A DNA stretch of 64,000 nt from Pirellula staleyi DSM 6068. GTDB lineage: Bacteria > Planctomycetota > Planctomycetia > Pirellulales > Pirellulaceae. Made by a program: the position numbers and the translations under genes. Of the stretch, positions 18,558 through 27,161 are shown one piece after another. Positions within the stretch are counted from its first letter, which is position 1; each line of letters starts with the position of its first letter. Below the pieces are notes generated by a model that made no database searches, was not told the origin of the DNA, and was given only the letters and a program-made list of their open reading frames with translations. The stretch lies in contig CAMDKL010000011.1 in the NCBI GenBank assembly GCA_945900945.1, positions 1 to 64,000 on the forward strand. Reading direction: 5' to 3'.

Positions 18558-18791
18558 TTATCGCAGTGTCCACGGAGTGTATGCATTTTGGTATCCAAAT
18601 TGATGGTGCCAATGCGGAGATGTCTTGGCCCCAAACCATCCGTAGGCGTATTGCTGAGTTGGTGTCGATTCGATTTTGCGTACAGGAGCAGCATACGTAT
18701 TCGGTTGGCTTTTGTTCGAATGGGGCCTGCCGTCTTGAGCGCATGCGCTGGATACGAAGCAGACAAAGACAAGAACGATCTTCGATTGCAT
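18558..18791 (-). CDS. Small secreted His/Trp/Tyr-rich protein
   Basis: A 77-residue product from the ATG at 18791 (an ATG 9 bp upstream is also possible). MQSKIVLVFVCFVSSACAQ is a signal peptide, and the cysteine before AQ could also be a lipid attachment site. The mature part is polar and then ends in an aromatic block, YAYGWFGAKTSPHWHHQFG, followed by YQNAYTPWTLR. Short secreted proteins ending in YGxFGA-type aromatic segments are a pattern I associate with planctomycetes, but I do not know a function. It is upstream of trxA on the same strand. Confidence 0.55.
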   Translation of the reverse strand: MQSKIVLVFVCFVSSACAQDGRPHSNKSQPNTYAAPVRKIESTPTQQYAYGWFGAKTSPHWHHQFGYQNAYTPWTLR

Positions 18792-18985
18792 AATCCGCAT
18801 AAGTCTTACCCTCAACTCGGGTACGAACAAATCGATGCCATCGAAAATCGTCGGCAACGCATCCCTGCGTGTTGTCCATCGACTGGGCAAGCAATCGAGA
18901 ACCTGTCCCCTTATCAAAAGCGTTGAAAATGGTGCCTGAAGAATTCTAAATCCTCCGACAAACGAAATAGTAGCAACTTTTCCTG

Positions 18986-20329
18986 TTACCGTAACGTTGT
19001 AGTGATACGAATGACGGATTCTTCGGTGCGGATGATCAAATCGTTGTCAACTACCGCTGGACTAGCCAAGATCGGACTTCCGAAATCGTTGGTGGAAACA
19101 ACGGTCATTTCTTCATCTGCTTTGACGACCGTGACAATCCCTTTCCGATCGGAAAAGTAGAGGTGCTGGCCTGCGAAGATCGGAGAGGCGGAAAAATTTC
19201 CCCCGATACGATTGCGCCCCCGCTCTTGGCCATTCGACGCATCATAGCGAGTTAGAATACCGGAATCGCTCATTGCGTACATATTACCATCGCGAGCCAC
19301 AGCACTTGGCATCGTTGGCGCACCCTTATTGGCGCGCCATGCAATGTGGGTTTTGGAAACATCACCTCGTCCGTCTGGCCGTATGGCTACAAATTCCGGT
19401 TTCATATAACCGGTGGACATGACGACAAAACCATTTTCAAAAACGGGCGTGGGTGTCGTTGAAAATCCATCGCCGCAGTCAACACGCCAAATCTCGTCGC
19501 CATTTTCGGGATTGTAAGCAACGGTCCATTGAGCTCCAGGGATGATCGCCATGAGTGTGCCATTGATCCGAATAATCAGCGGCGTGCAATATGCTTTTTT
19601 GAATTCTGGATTCTGTGCTCGTATTTCTGGACGATTCGTCTTCCATGCCAGTTTGCCGTCTAGAAGATTGACGGCCGCCACGTATTGCTGGTCGATTCCA
19701 TCGCAAACCAGGAGAACTTTTTCTCTAACCGCGATCGGTGAACTGCCTGGTCCAACGCTGTGATCCACCACTAGTTTTGTCGACCAAATCGTCTTGCCCG
19801 TCTTCGTGCTCAAGCACCACGTACCATAATTCCCAAAATGACAAATGACACGTTCCCCAACGATTGCAGGGGTCGGTGATGCATAGGAATTCAGCGGGTT
19901 GATCGGTTCTGGGTCGTCGACGATCGCAAGTGCAATGTCGTGTATCCATTTGCCGGTTGCTGCATCCAAACATATCGCATGAAATTCGACAGTCTTGGCC
20001 AGCGTCTTCATTGACGCGATTTTATCGCCAGCGAGCTTAGCTGCGATCTGTTCGGGAGTTGCATCCTTGGTAAGAGCAGATGTGAACCATACTTGGCCAT
20101 TGGATACGACTGGCGATGACCAACCGATGCCCTTCGTCTTTGTTGCCCACACATGATTTGCTTTGTTGGCTAAGTCAGTTGGCAGTGCGACATCTACAAG
20201 CCCTTCGCCAGAGGGTCCGCGAAATTGAGACCAATCCAAGTCGTCCGCTGAAACAAGGCTAGTGAAAATCAAGCAACCAAACAAATAAGCAGGAGAAGCC
20301 ATAGCTGTCCTGAATAGAAACGGATTCAT
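18986..20329 (-). CDS. Secreted PQQ-like beta-propeller protein
   Basis: A 447-residue exported protein: a signal peptide to about residue 28, then WSQFRGPSGEG, the usual start of the planctomycete BamB-like propeller proteins. Repeated blades include TGKTIWSTKLVV, DGKLAWKTNRPE and NGDEIWRVDCGDG. It lacks the EF-hand insertion of its relative at 15678-17093. Probably periplasmic, binding proteins or substrate; no catalytic site is identified. Confidence 0.86.
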   Translation of the reverse strand: MNPFLFRTAMASPAYLFGCLIFTSLVSADDLDWSQFRGPSGEGLVDVALPTDLANKANHVWATKTKGIGWSSPVVSNGQVWFTSALTKDATPEQIAAKLAGDKIASMKTLAKTVEFHAICLDAATGKWIHDIALAIVDDPEPINPLNSYASPTPAIVGERVICHFGNYGTWCLSTKTGKTIWSTKLVVDHSVGPGSSPIAVREKVLLVCDGIDQQYVAAVNLLDGKLAWKTNRPEIRAQNPEFKKAYCTPLIIRINGTLMAIIPGAQWTVAYNPENGDEIWRVDCGDGFSTTPTPVFENGFVVMSTGYMKPEFVAIRPDGRGDVSKTHIAWRANKGAPTMPSAVARDGNMYAMSDSGILTRYDASNGQERGRNRIGGNFSASPIFAGQHLYFSDRKGIVTVVKADEEMTVVSTNDFGSPILASPAVVDNDLIIRTEESVIRITTTLR

Positions 20330-20471
20330 CGAAGACTCGTTCTAAGGGTTTTAATTAAAAATACGCCCTGTGCAAATTGGTATCGATCCTGCAAGTGGGT
20401 TCGGCGGTTCCGATAGCTTCGCGGGGGGTGGCATGCAGCCTGGTTTTCCAGGCCTTCGACAGGCTGGACGC

Positions 20472-22079
20472 TCATCCTACTTGCAAGCTTGCCTCCAGGC
20501 TTTTCAACATATCACGAACAGCAACTTGGCCTCGTCGGCATCCGATGAGCTCATCCGTCTCGATCCAGCTTTCCACTTTCTTCTGTGCCGAAATGACTGT
20601 TGAATGCTGACGATTGCCGAAGTAGTCGCCTATTTCCGACAATGCGGTACGTGTGTATTTGCGGGCCAAAAACATTGCCAGCATGCGAGGTTGGCTTACA
20701 TTTTGACACTTGGTTTTTGCTCGAAGCGTCTTGCCTTCGAGACCAAACGCTTCGCAAACCACCTTCTCGATGTCGTTTATTCGCACGATCGGATGACTCG
20801 CACGAATCAAATCCAACGTGCATCGAGTGGCTTCGTCATCCGTCAAACTTCGACCGACTACCCGTTGCTGTGCGATCAAACGATGGGAAACACCCTGTAG
20901 CACTCTCGCATCGCCACAGCATTGGATTGCTAGAGTCTGGACACTTGCACTGGATAGGTCCACCTGCGACTTAGCGCACATGCGTTTGAGTACCTCCACG
21001 CGAGTCTTGGCATCGAGTGGATCGATTCCACACGCCATTCCACCAGATAACCTTGCATAAAGATCGGCACCGAAGCCAGAGAGCTCGTTAAGACCTCGGT
21101 CTGCGACAAGAACCACTTGCCGACGATCACGCAACAACATATCAATCGTATTGCGAAGCTCGACCAGTGTCCCGGATTTTCCTAAGCAGAATTGAATATC
21201 GTCTATCACAATCGCTTCGACATCCCGGTACTTGCGTCGAAAATTGGCAAAACCACCACCGCGAGCGCTCTCGGTGTACTCGATCGTGAATTGCTCAGCA
21301 GTTAAAACCAAAACGCGGCGCATCCGATAAGTCATTCGCAACTTGTGAGCTAAGCCGATCGCAAGGTGGCTCTTGCCCGTCCCATTTGGACCATGGATAA
21401 GCAAGGGGTTGATCTGGCCTGGGCGTTCCAACACCATCTCGGCTGCTGTGTAGGCCAATCGGTTATGGTCGCCAGCTACAAATTCGTCCCAGCGTCTTTC
21501 ATTTTCGCGTCGCAACTCAATCAAGCGTTCGACTTGGATGTCGACCGATGCTCGATGGGGATTGTCACCATCGCCGGAGCGGGCAGAGGCATCGCCACGA
21601 TTTGAATCTAAGTCGCTTCCATCACCATTGCGAATAACTCGCAGTTTCGTCTTTTGCTCTACGGCCGCGTGCGCACGTTTCTTCGCCACTTGACGGGCAA
21701 GTTCCGCATGCGGTGCTTTCGGAAATTTGGAGGGATTAGTAGCGAGCACAGTGACGTCTTGCGAGGTTTGGTTTGGCGGTTCGCCTTGAGTCAATGTCGC
21801 CTCCGACGGTGAAGCGACCAAGATTTGGAATCCGAAGTGAATCCCAGCTGCTTCCATTACTGCTGCTTGGAGATCGTCCCGAAACATCTTCGAAACACAA
21901 TCCGCAATAAATGAACTGGCGACCTCGATCCCGATCACATTATTGCCGATTTGACTCCATTTAGCATCACCTCCGAACCAAAGATCCATCCGATCTTTGC
22001 CAATCCTCTGGCGTAGCCTGGTTTCGACCGATTCGGCGATCAAACCATCGAACATAGCAACTTCGTGCGCTATTTTCAT
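20472..22079 (-). CDS. dnaA: Chromosomal replication initiator DnaA
   Basis: About 535 residues. The start at 22079 is preferred because AAGGAG (22086-22091) precedes it by 6 bases; another in-frame ATG at 22097 lacks such a site. Domain I is short, followed by a long low-complexity linker. Domain III has Walker A GPNGTGKSHLAIG and Walker B AIVIDDIQF. Domain IV is the DNA-binding region, NVSQPRMLAMFLARKYTR and then FGNRQHSTVISAQKK. In most bacteria the latter reads RDHSTV or RDHTTV with an Asp that contacts the DnaA box; here Gln replaces it. No cluster of DnaA boxes is visible around the gene, and dnaN or gyrB are not adjacent. Confidence 0.94.
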   Translation of the reverse strand: MKIAHEVAMFDGLIAESVETRLRQRIGKDRMDLWFGGDAKWSQIGNNVIGIEVASSFIADCVSKMFRDDLQAAVMEAAGIHFGFQILVASPSEATLTQGEPPNQTSQDVTVLATNPSKFPKAPHAELARQVAKKRAHAAVEQKTKLRVIRNGDGSDLDSNRGDASARSGDGDNPHRASVDIQVERLIELRRENERRWDEFVAGDHNRLAYTAAEMVLERPGQINPLLIHGPNGTGKSHLAIGLAHKLRMTYRMRRVLVLTAEQFTIEYTESARGGGFANFRRKYRDVEAIVIDDIQFCLGKSGTLVELRNTIDMLLRDRRQVVLVADRGLNELSGFGADLYARLSGGMACGIDPLDAKTRVEVLKRMCAKSQVDLSSASVQTLAIQCCGDARVLQGVSHRLIAQQRVVGRSLTDDEATRCTLDLIRASHPIVRINDIEKVVCEAFGLEGKTLRAKTKCQNVSQPRMLAMFLARKYTRTALSEIGDYFGNRQHSTVISAQKKVESWIETDELIGCRRGQVAVRDMLKSLEASLQVG

Positions 22080-22085
22080 CGCAAA

Positions 22086-22091
22086 CTCCTT
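22086..22091 (-). promoter_or_regulatory. Shine-Dalgarno sequence that decides the dnaA start
   Basis: AAGGAG on the minus strand lies 6 bases upstream of the ATG at 22079 and within the first codons of the longer alternative start at 22097. It favours the shorter DnaA beginning MKIAHEV. Confidence 0.65.
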
Positions 22092-22097
22092 GATCAT

Positions 22098-22849
22098 GCG
22101 AGTCTACGGATGAGAAATCATTCACCCGCAGTATCCTTTCCAAACAGGAACCATCCTATTTGATGCCTGAGACAGAGGGGCGAATAGTCGCACTAAATGC
22201 AAACTAGGTAATCGGTAAACGCTATACCTAGTCGACTTGCTAGCAAACCCCCGATGTCTCGACGGTAGAAGATTCTATGAACGCTAGCTTTTAAGTCAAT
22301 TTCGAAATCGATTTAGTGACTTAAGAAATTTTTTTCAGTGGATGAAGATGCAGTAAAGTCCGCCTGAAACCGACACGCAAGGCTTGCGTGGTAATCCGAA
22401 AGCAACGGCCACGGCACGGTGGAAAACCTGTCGGATGTAAATGCTCAGAGTTCCGACTGCCAAACGAACTGACTTGTCAGAATGCAAAAAGACAGCAGCG
22501 ATGGCGACGACAGCCGAAAAACCGGGAGCGACAAGCGCGTCTTTCCCGAATTCTATGGCAAAAAGAGAAGCTAGAACCCAAAGTTCCAAGTCTGGTTGTC
22601 TTAAATACATGCTCTTGCATCACCGACGCCGATGCATCCTGCCCCGTGTCGTCACGCTGCTCAAAACTTCCAGAAAATTTTTGCGATCGGCTAGGCTGTT
22701 ACGAACCCCTACGTGCCTCACAACGCAACTACGCAAAATTCGGCGGAAACGATTGTCGAAACGCAGTGCATCGTACGAAAGACCGCCAACGCAAGTCCAT
22801 CGCAAGGTCCAGGAAATACCGATTCCCTGTCTCGAATTCTGCCTCGTCA
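22098..22849. other. Gene-poor stretch upstream of dnaA
   Basis: About 750 bp with no convincing gene. It must hold the dnaA promoter. Positions 22291-22298 and 22317-22324 form an 8-bp inverted repeat followed by a run of seven Ts (22329-22335), terminator-like on the plus strand. I looked for DnaA-box clusters and see none here. Short open frames exist, but their translations do not resemble proteins I know. Confidence 0.5.
22291..22335 (+). terminator. Inverted repeat with T tract upstream of dnaA
   Basis: TTAAGTCA (22291-22298) and TGACTTAA (22317-22324) pair across an 18-nt loop, and a T run follows. The shape suits a weak rho-independent terminator on the plus strand, but no plus-strand gene precedes it; it could equally be an AT-rich regulatory palindrome for dnaA. 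Confidence 0.3.
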
Positions 22850-23250
22850 GCAGAATCTGTGGGTAGGTTTTTGGCTCTGGAAGATTCCCAAGCTGGTGAT
22901 AGCGCGCTGTAGTAATGGTTTCGTACTCCTTGAAACCATACGCTTTCCTCATGGTCAATTTCGCCTTGTTGTTGAAGCCCTCCACAACCCCTGAGGGATA
23001 ACCCCTGGGATTCGAACCCATTAAGCCGAAGGGGCTCAGGCTCGAGCAACTTGGCAGCCATCTTTTGCATCGGTTCGATTTGCGATTGGTTTGCTCGCAT
23101 GATCGATTCGTCCAAGATCCCAAAGAATCCCTGCAAGCTCGCTTCGATTCCGCTAAGGTCACGATGAACGATCCATTCAGTCGGTTTGCAAGACCACTTG
23201 GCTGGCGGTATTCTAGCGGAGCCGAATCTGGGCGATTTCAACAATGGTGA
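22850..23250 (-). pseudogene. ISL3-family transposase remnant, frameshifted
   Basis: Read on the minus strand, the first part encodes IMRANQSQIEPMQKMAAKLL and then PLRLNGFESQGLS; the second part, in another frame, encodes SGVVEGFNNKAKLTMRKAYG and then YHQLGNLPEPK. Joined, they match the C-terminal region of ISL3-type transposases (a WF-x-G-x-SSGVVEGxNNKAK core followed by the YGF and LPEP motifs). One extra base in the G run at about 22993-22996 accounts for the frame change. The N-terminal two thirds of the gene and any terminal repeats are not recognisable. It is a dead fragment. Confidence 0.72.
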
Positions 23251-23456
23251 ATGCTGCCTCCACAAAGAATAAACCCCGGAAAATTGGTTCGAGCTAGAGG
23301 CATCGCGAAACCCGGGGCCATTTTTATCGTGGTGGTGGAGACCAATCAGGTCCTCCTAGAATAGAATACACTCGCAAGACTCCTTTGACGACCAGTTTCG
23401 ATCTAAGATAGCTTGATTGATATCTTCCTATTGCAGCCATCACAAAGAAATTCGCA

Positions 23457-24323
23457 ATGCGTTCTCCGAATCTCCTATATTGTTTGATCGCCTTCAGCCT
23501 ATTGCTATCGATTCGCGCGTTAGGTCAAGAGGGCGTAGATCGAACAGCAATTAAAACCATCGCGATATCTGACCGAATAGTGGTTCTCACGTTTGACGAT
23601 TCGGCGAAGACACATTTCACAGCCGTGCGCCCAATTTTGCTCAAGTACGGATTCGGCGCAACATTTTTTATCACCGAGGGCTGGGACTTCGCGACCAACA
23701 AGAAGGACTATATGACCTGGGAAGAAATCTCACAACTTCATCGTGACGGTTTCGAAATCGGCAACCATACCCGAGATCACCTGGGCGTAACGGACAAAAA
23801 CAAGGATCGGCTCGAAGAGCAGTTGCAAGCCATTGATGATCATTGCAAAGAGCATGGAATCTCAAAGCCGATTTCCTTTGCTTGGCCCGGAAACTCTACG
23901 ACGATTGCGGCATTCGATATCCTGAGCAAGCATGGTATTCGTTTTGCTCGCCGCGGAGGTGCACCTGAGCACTCTTATGAATCCGGACGAGGATTTGCTT
24001 ATGAGCCAGGCAAAGATCACCCGCTCTTGTTACCTTCTTCAGGAGATGCCAAACCGAAATGGGAAATTGCCGACTTGATTGCAGCTGCCCAGCAAGCTCA
24101 AGCGGGTCGTGTCGCGATCCTTCAGTTTCACGGTGTTCCAGATACGGCTCACGATTGGGTGAGCACTGCATCGGATAAATTTGAGGCCTACATGCACTAT
24201 CTGGCTATAGAAAAATACCGCGTTGTTGCGTTGCGTGATCTGTTGGACATAATTCCGCATACGGATACACCAAGGGACCCAATGGCAATCATTCGAACCC
24301 GCCAGAGTTCGATGGAAAAATAA
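23457..24323 (+). CDS. Secreted polysaccharide deacetylase (NodB domain)
   Basis: A 288-residue exported protein (signal peptide to about residue 23, ALGQEG). The NodB fold shows its metal and catalytic motifs: VVLTFDDSAK with the paired Asp (about residues 42-51) and IGNHTRDHLG with HxxxH (about 100-104), then FAWPGNST. Carbohydrate esterase family 4 members remove acetyl groups from chitin, peptidoglycan or xylan; which one applies here is not evident. It lies ahead of the sulfatase fusion in the same direction, about 150 bp apart. Confidence 0.88.
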   Translation: MRSPNLLYCLIAFSLLLSIRALGQEGVDRTAIKTIAISDRIVVLTFDDSAKTHFTAVRPILLKYGFGATFFITEGWDFATNKKDYMTWEEISQLHRDGFEIGNHTRDHLGVTDKNKDRLEEQLQAIDDHCKEHGISKPISFAWPGNSTTIAAFDILSKHGIRFARRGGAPEHSYESGRGFAYEPGKDHPLLLPSSGDAKPKWEIADLIAAAQQAQAGRVAILQFHGVPDTAHDWVSTASDKFEAYMHYLAIEKYRVVALRDLLDIIPHTDTPRDPMAIIRTRQSSMEK

Positions 24324-24470
24324 ACTGTTACAATATGGCGAACAGCCCAACCGCACTCACTTTAATAAACCGCTGGCACGTGCTGCGTTTAAAAACCTTC
24401 CCTTATGCCATTCGACGAAAACTCGGTGGCATTTTAAGTCAATTGGTAATTGAATCCCAGAGTCTAAATT

Positions 24471-27065
24471 ATGCGACTTCGAAATATCGGACACGTATTT
24501 TGCGCTGCTTTTCTGTTCAGTGTTGCACTCCATTTGCAGACGATTTCTGCAGAACCTAGAGCGGAAGTTAGAAGTACAGCGAAACGTCCGAATATTTTGA
24601 TCATTTATTCTGATGATCAGTCGTACAAAACTCTTAGTTGCTATCCAGAGGCACCTTCGTGGGCGAAAACACCGAACATCGATAGGCTCGCCAAGAGTGG
24701 CATTCGCTTTGAGCGGGCGTATTTAGGTGCTTGGTGTATGCCATCCAGAGCGAGTTTGCTAACAGGTCGCTTTCAGCACGCCATTCAATCGATGACGATG
24801 GAGGGTACCTATCCGGGGAGTGCTTACGATCCCGCTCAATGTCCATTTGTGCCGAAACATTTTCGGCAAAGTGGCTATCAGACGGCGCAGATCGGAAAAT
24901 GGCACACGGGTGCCGATTCGGGCTACGGTCGAGACTGGGATTATCAAGTCGTTTGGAATCGACCTGCGCATCCCGAAAATGCCGGCAACTACTATTACGA
25001 CCAGACGCTGTCTGTTAATGGCAAAGAAGAAAAATTCGCAGAATATTCCACGGACCATTACACGCAACTAGCAGCCGACTTTATTCAAGGTAAGCATCGC
25101 AATGCGGATCAACCTTGGTTTCTATGGGTATGCTATGGCGCTATTCATGGTCCTACCACTCCGGCCAAGCGGCATATCAATTCGCTCAAAGGAAATAAGG
25201 CACCATTGCCAGCGGACATTCTCGGGCCATGGCCAGACAAGCCGGCGTATTTGAACGCGACTTCGGCATGGACCGATGGCCCCAACGGTCGTCCCGCTAT
25301 GAAGAAGCGAAATGCAGGTGAATCTAGTTTTGATGTCAACCAGTCAGGAAAAGAGTTGGACGCATGGGTTCAACAAGTGAACGAATGCAATTTAGCGGTA
25401 GACGAAGGCGTTGGCAAAATGCTAGAAGCTCTCCAAGAATCGGGACAGCTTTCAAACACGTTGGTAATCTATACGGCAGACCAGGGGTATGCACTCGGTG
25501 AACATGGATTCAATCAAAAAGTTGCTCCCTACGATGCTTGCGTTGCATCGCCCCTAATCATCAGCCAACCTGGCACAATATTGCAAGCAAAAGTATGTAA
25601 GCATCCTGTGACAGCACCGGATCTTATCGGACTTTGTTGTCAAACAGCTATGGTCGAGATTCCATGGGTGATGCACGGTCGAGACATTCGTCCATTGCTT
25701 TCAGATCCAGAGTCCCAGAGTTGGGCCAAGCCGATGATCATGACTCATACTGGGCGAAGCTATGGTTCAGATACCGATACGATACCGACCGATGCTAAGC
25801 TAACGGATACGTCTAATGTGCCATGGTATGTCCTACTTCGCGACGGCAAATACAAATACATTCGAACATTCGTCGAAAATGAAGTCGAGGAAATCTACGA
25901 TTTGGAATCGGACCCGGAGGAGTTGATAAACATAGCTACCAAAGCGACTAACCGTTCGTTGCTGGAGAAGCTACGAGCCAAAGCGATCGAGGAATTGCGA
26001 AAGACCGATGCAAGATTCGTAGATCGATTGCCGAAGACGCGATCCGAGCGAGATTCCGCTTCGATTCAGAAACCCAAGAGTTACGTTAGCCACCCCGTCG
26101 AATCGAGAGGTCCAAGCATTTATTGGATCGATGTCGAAGGGGGCGCAGCGACGTTGATTGTTTCGCCGGAAGGGGAGTCGGTCCTGATCGACTCAGGAAA
26201 CCCGGGCTACCGCGATGCGGATCGCATTGCCAGAGTGGCGACCAAAGAAGCTGGTTTAAAGCGAATCGATCACTTGATCACAACGCACTATCATCGAGAC
26301 CATTTTGGTGGCGCGTCCACGCTCGCCAAAATCTTGCCTATAGGGACGGTATGGGACAATGGAGTTTTCGAGGGGCAACGTGAGAAGGCCGATCTGGAAT
26401 ACTACGAATTCGAAGCCGCAGCTCGAAGAACTATTTCCGCAGGCGATTTTATCGAACTCAAGAATTCACCAGGCATGCCAACACTCTCCCTGCGATGTTT
26501 GGGGGCCCGCCAAAAATTCGTTTCAATCGTCGATGCGACCGCATCTGAGGACGCTAGTTGCCAAGGCAATCAACAGCGTCCGGTGGATCTCTCGGACAAT
26601 GCCAACAGCATCGTCATGCTGTTTCGTTTCGGCGATTTCGATTTTCTTGATACGGGCGATTTGACATGGAACTGCGAGTTCGATCTCGTTTGCCCCAAGA
26701 ATCGAGTCGGCAAGGTTGACTTATTTCAGTCGAGTCATCATGGCCTCGATCAAAGCAATAACCCGGTCTTGATCAAGTCGATTGAGCCGCGAGTTGCGAT
26801 CATCAATAACGGTACTAAGAAAGGCTGCATGCCGATGATGTTCTCAACGCTTAAGGAGACGACTAGCATCCAAGCGATCTATCAAATGCATAAGAATCTT
26901 CGAGACGACGGTTCGGTCAACAACGTTGCCGACGAGTTTATTGCCAATCAACTAGTCGAATGCAAAGGAGAGCATATTCGAGTGGTTGTATCGGCAGATG
27001 GCAAGACATACCAAGTCTCGGTTCCGTCAACGTCTCACGACAGGCGTTACGACTGTGTGCCATAG
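24471..27065 (+). CDS. Secreted sulfatase fused to a metallo-beta-lactamase-fold domain
   Basis: An 864-residue single frame with a signal peptide (to about ISAEPR). Residues 37-530 form an arylsulfatase-type domain: PNILIIYSDDQSYKT carries metal-binding Asp residues, GAWCMPSRASLLTGR is the CxPSR formylglycine site, and VIYTADQGYALGEHG carries the C-terminal metal ligands. After a linker, a second domain starts near residue 550 (IYWIDVEGGAATLIVSPEG), with the metallo-beta-lactamase motif TTHYHRDHFGG and later LDTGDLTW and SSHHGLDQSNN. Both domains keep their metal ligands, so both could be active. Each normally occurs as a separate protein. The sulfatase needs a maturation enzyme, which is not in this window. 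Confidence 0.9.
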   Translation: MRLRNIGHVFCAAFLFSVALHLQTISAEPRAEVRSTAKRPNILIIYSDDQSYKTLSCYPEAPSWAKTPNIDRLAKSGIRFERAYLGAWCMPSRASLLTGRFQHAIQSMTMEGTYPGSAYDPAQCPFVPKHFRQSGYQTAQIGKWHTGADSGYGRDWDYQVVWNRPAHPENAGNYYYDQTLSVNGKEEKFAEYSTDHYTQLAADFIQGKHRNADQPWFLWVCYGAIHGPTTPAKRHINSLKGNKAPLPADILGPWPDKPAYLNATSAWTDGPNGRPAMKKRNAGESSFDVNQSGKELDAWVQQVNECNLAVDEGVGKMLEALQESGQLSNTLVIYTADQGYALGEHGFNQKVAPYDACVASPLIISQPGTILQAKVCKHPVTAPDLIGLCCQTAMVEIPWVMHGRDIRPLLSDPESQSWAKPMIMTHTGRSYGSDTDTIPTDAKLTDTSNVPWYVLLRDGKYKYIRTFVENEVEEIYDLESDPEELINIATKATNRSLLEKLRAKAIEELRKTDARFVDRLPKTRSERDSASIQKPKSYVSHPVESRGPSIYWIDVEGGAATLIVSPEGESVLIDSGNPGYRDADRIARVATKEAGLKRIDHLITTHYHRDHFGGASTLAKILPIGTVWDNGVFEGQREKADLEYYEFEAAARRTISAGDFIELKNSPGMPTLSLRCLGARQKFVSIVDATASEDASCQGNQQRPVDLSDNANSIVMLFRFGDFDFLDTGDLTWNCEFDLVCPKNRVGKVDLFQSSHHGLDQSNNPVLIKSIEPRVAIINNGTKKGCMPMMFSTLKETTSIQAIYQMHKNLRDDGSVNNVADEFIANQLVECKGEHIRVVVSADGKTYQVSVPSTSHDRRYDCVP

Positions 27066-27103
27066 GCTATTGATAGATTACAGGCCATTGTGGCACGGCG
27101 GTC

Positions 27104-27130
27104 GTCAGCGGACGGAGCCGCTGCCCCACA
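27104..27130. repeat. Interspersed GC-rich palindromic repeat, copy 1
   Basis: A 27-bp unit with arms GTCAGCGG and CCGCTGCC around CGGAG. It matches 28652-28678 at 25 of 27 positions. Both copies sit between plus-strand genes and resemble REP-type intergenic elements. Confidence 0.7.
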
Positions 27131-27161
27131 CTTACCAACCGATTGAAATTGAGGACATGCC

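Noticed and set aside
22335-22610. A 91-residue minus-strand open frame upstream of dnaA with a hydrophobic middle
   Set aside because: No recognisable family, no ribosome site and composition typical of a chance frame; may be part of the decayed element but cannot be supported as a gene.
22098-22850. Replication origin beside dnaA
   Set aside because: No DnaA-box cluster is visible, only an AT-rich inverted repeat. An origin cannot be claimed without skew data.
23006-23020. tRNA T-arm-like sequence (TTCGAA flanked by GGG/CCC)
   Set aside because: The surrounding bases do not form the other tRNA arms, and the sequence is explained as coding for the transposase remnant.
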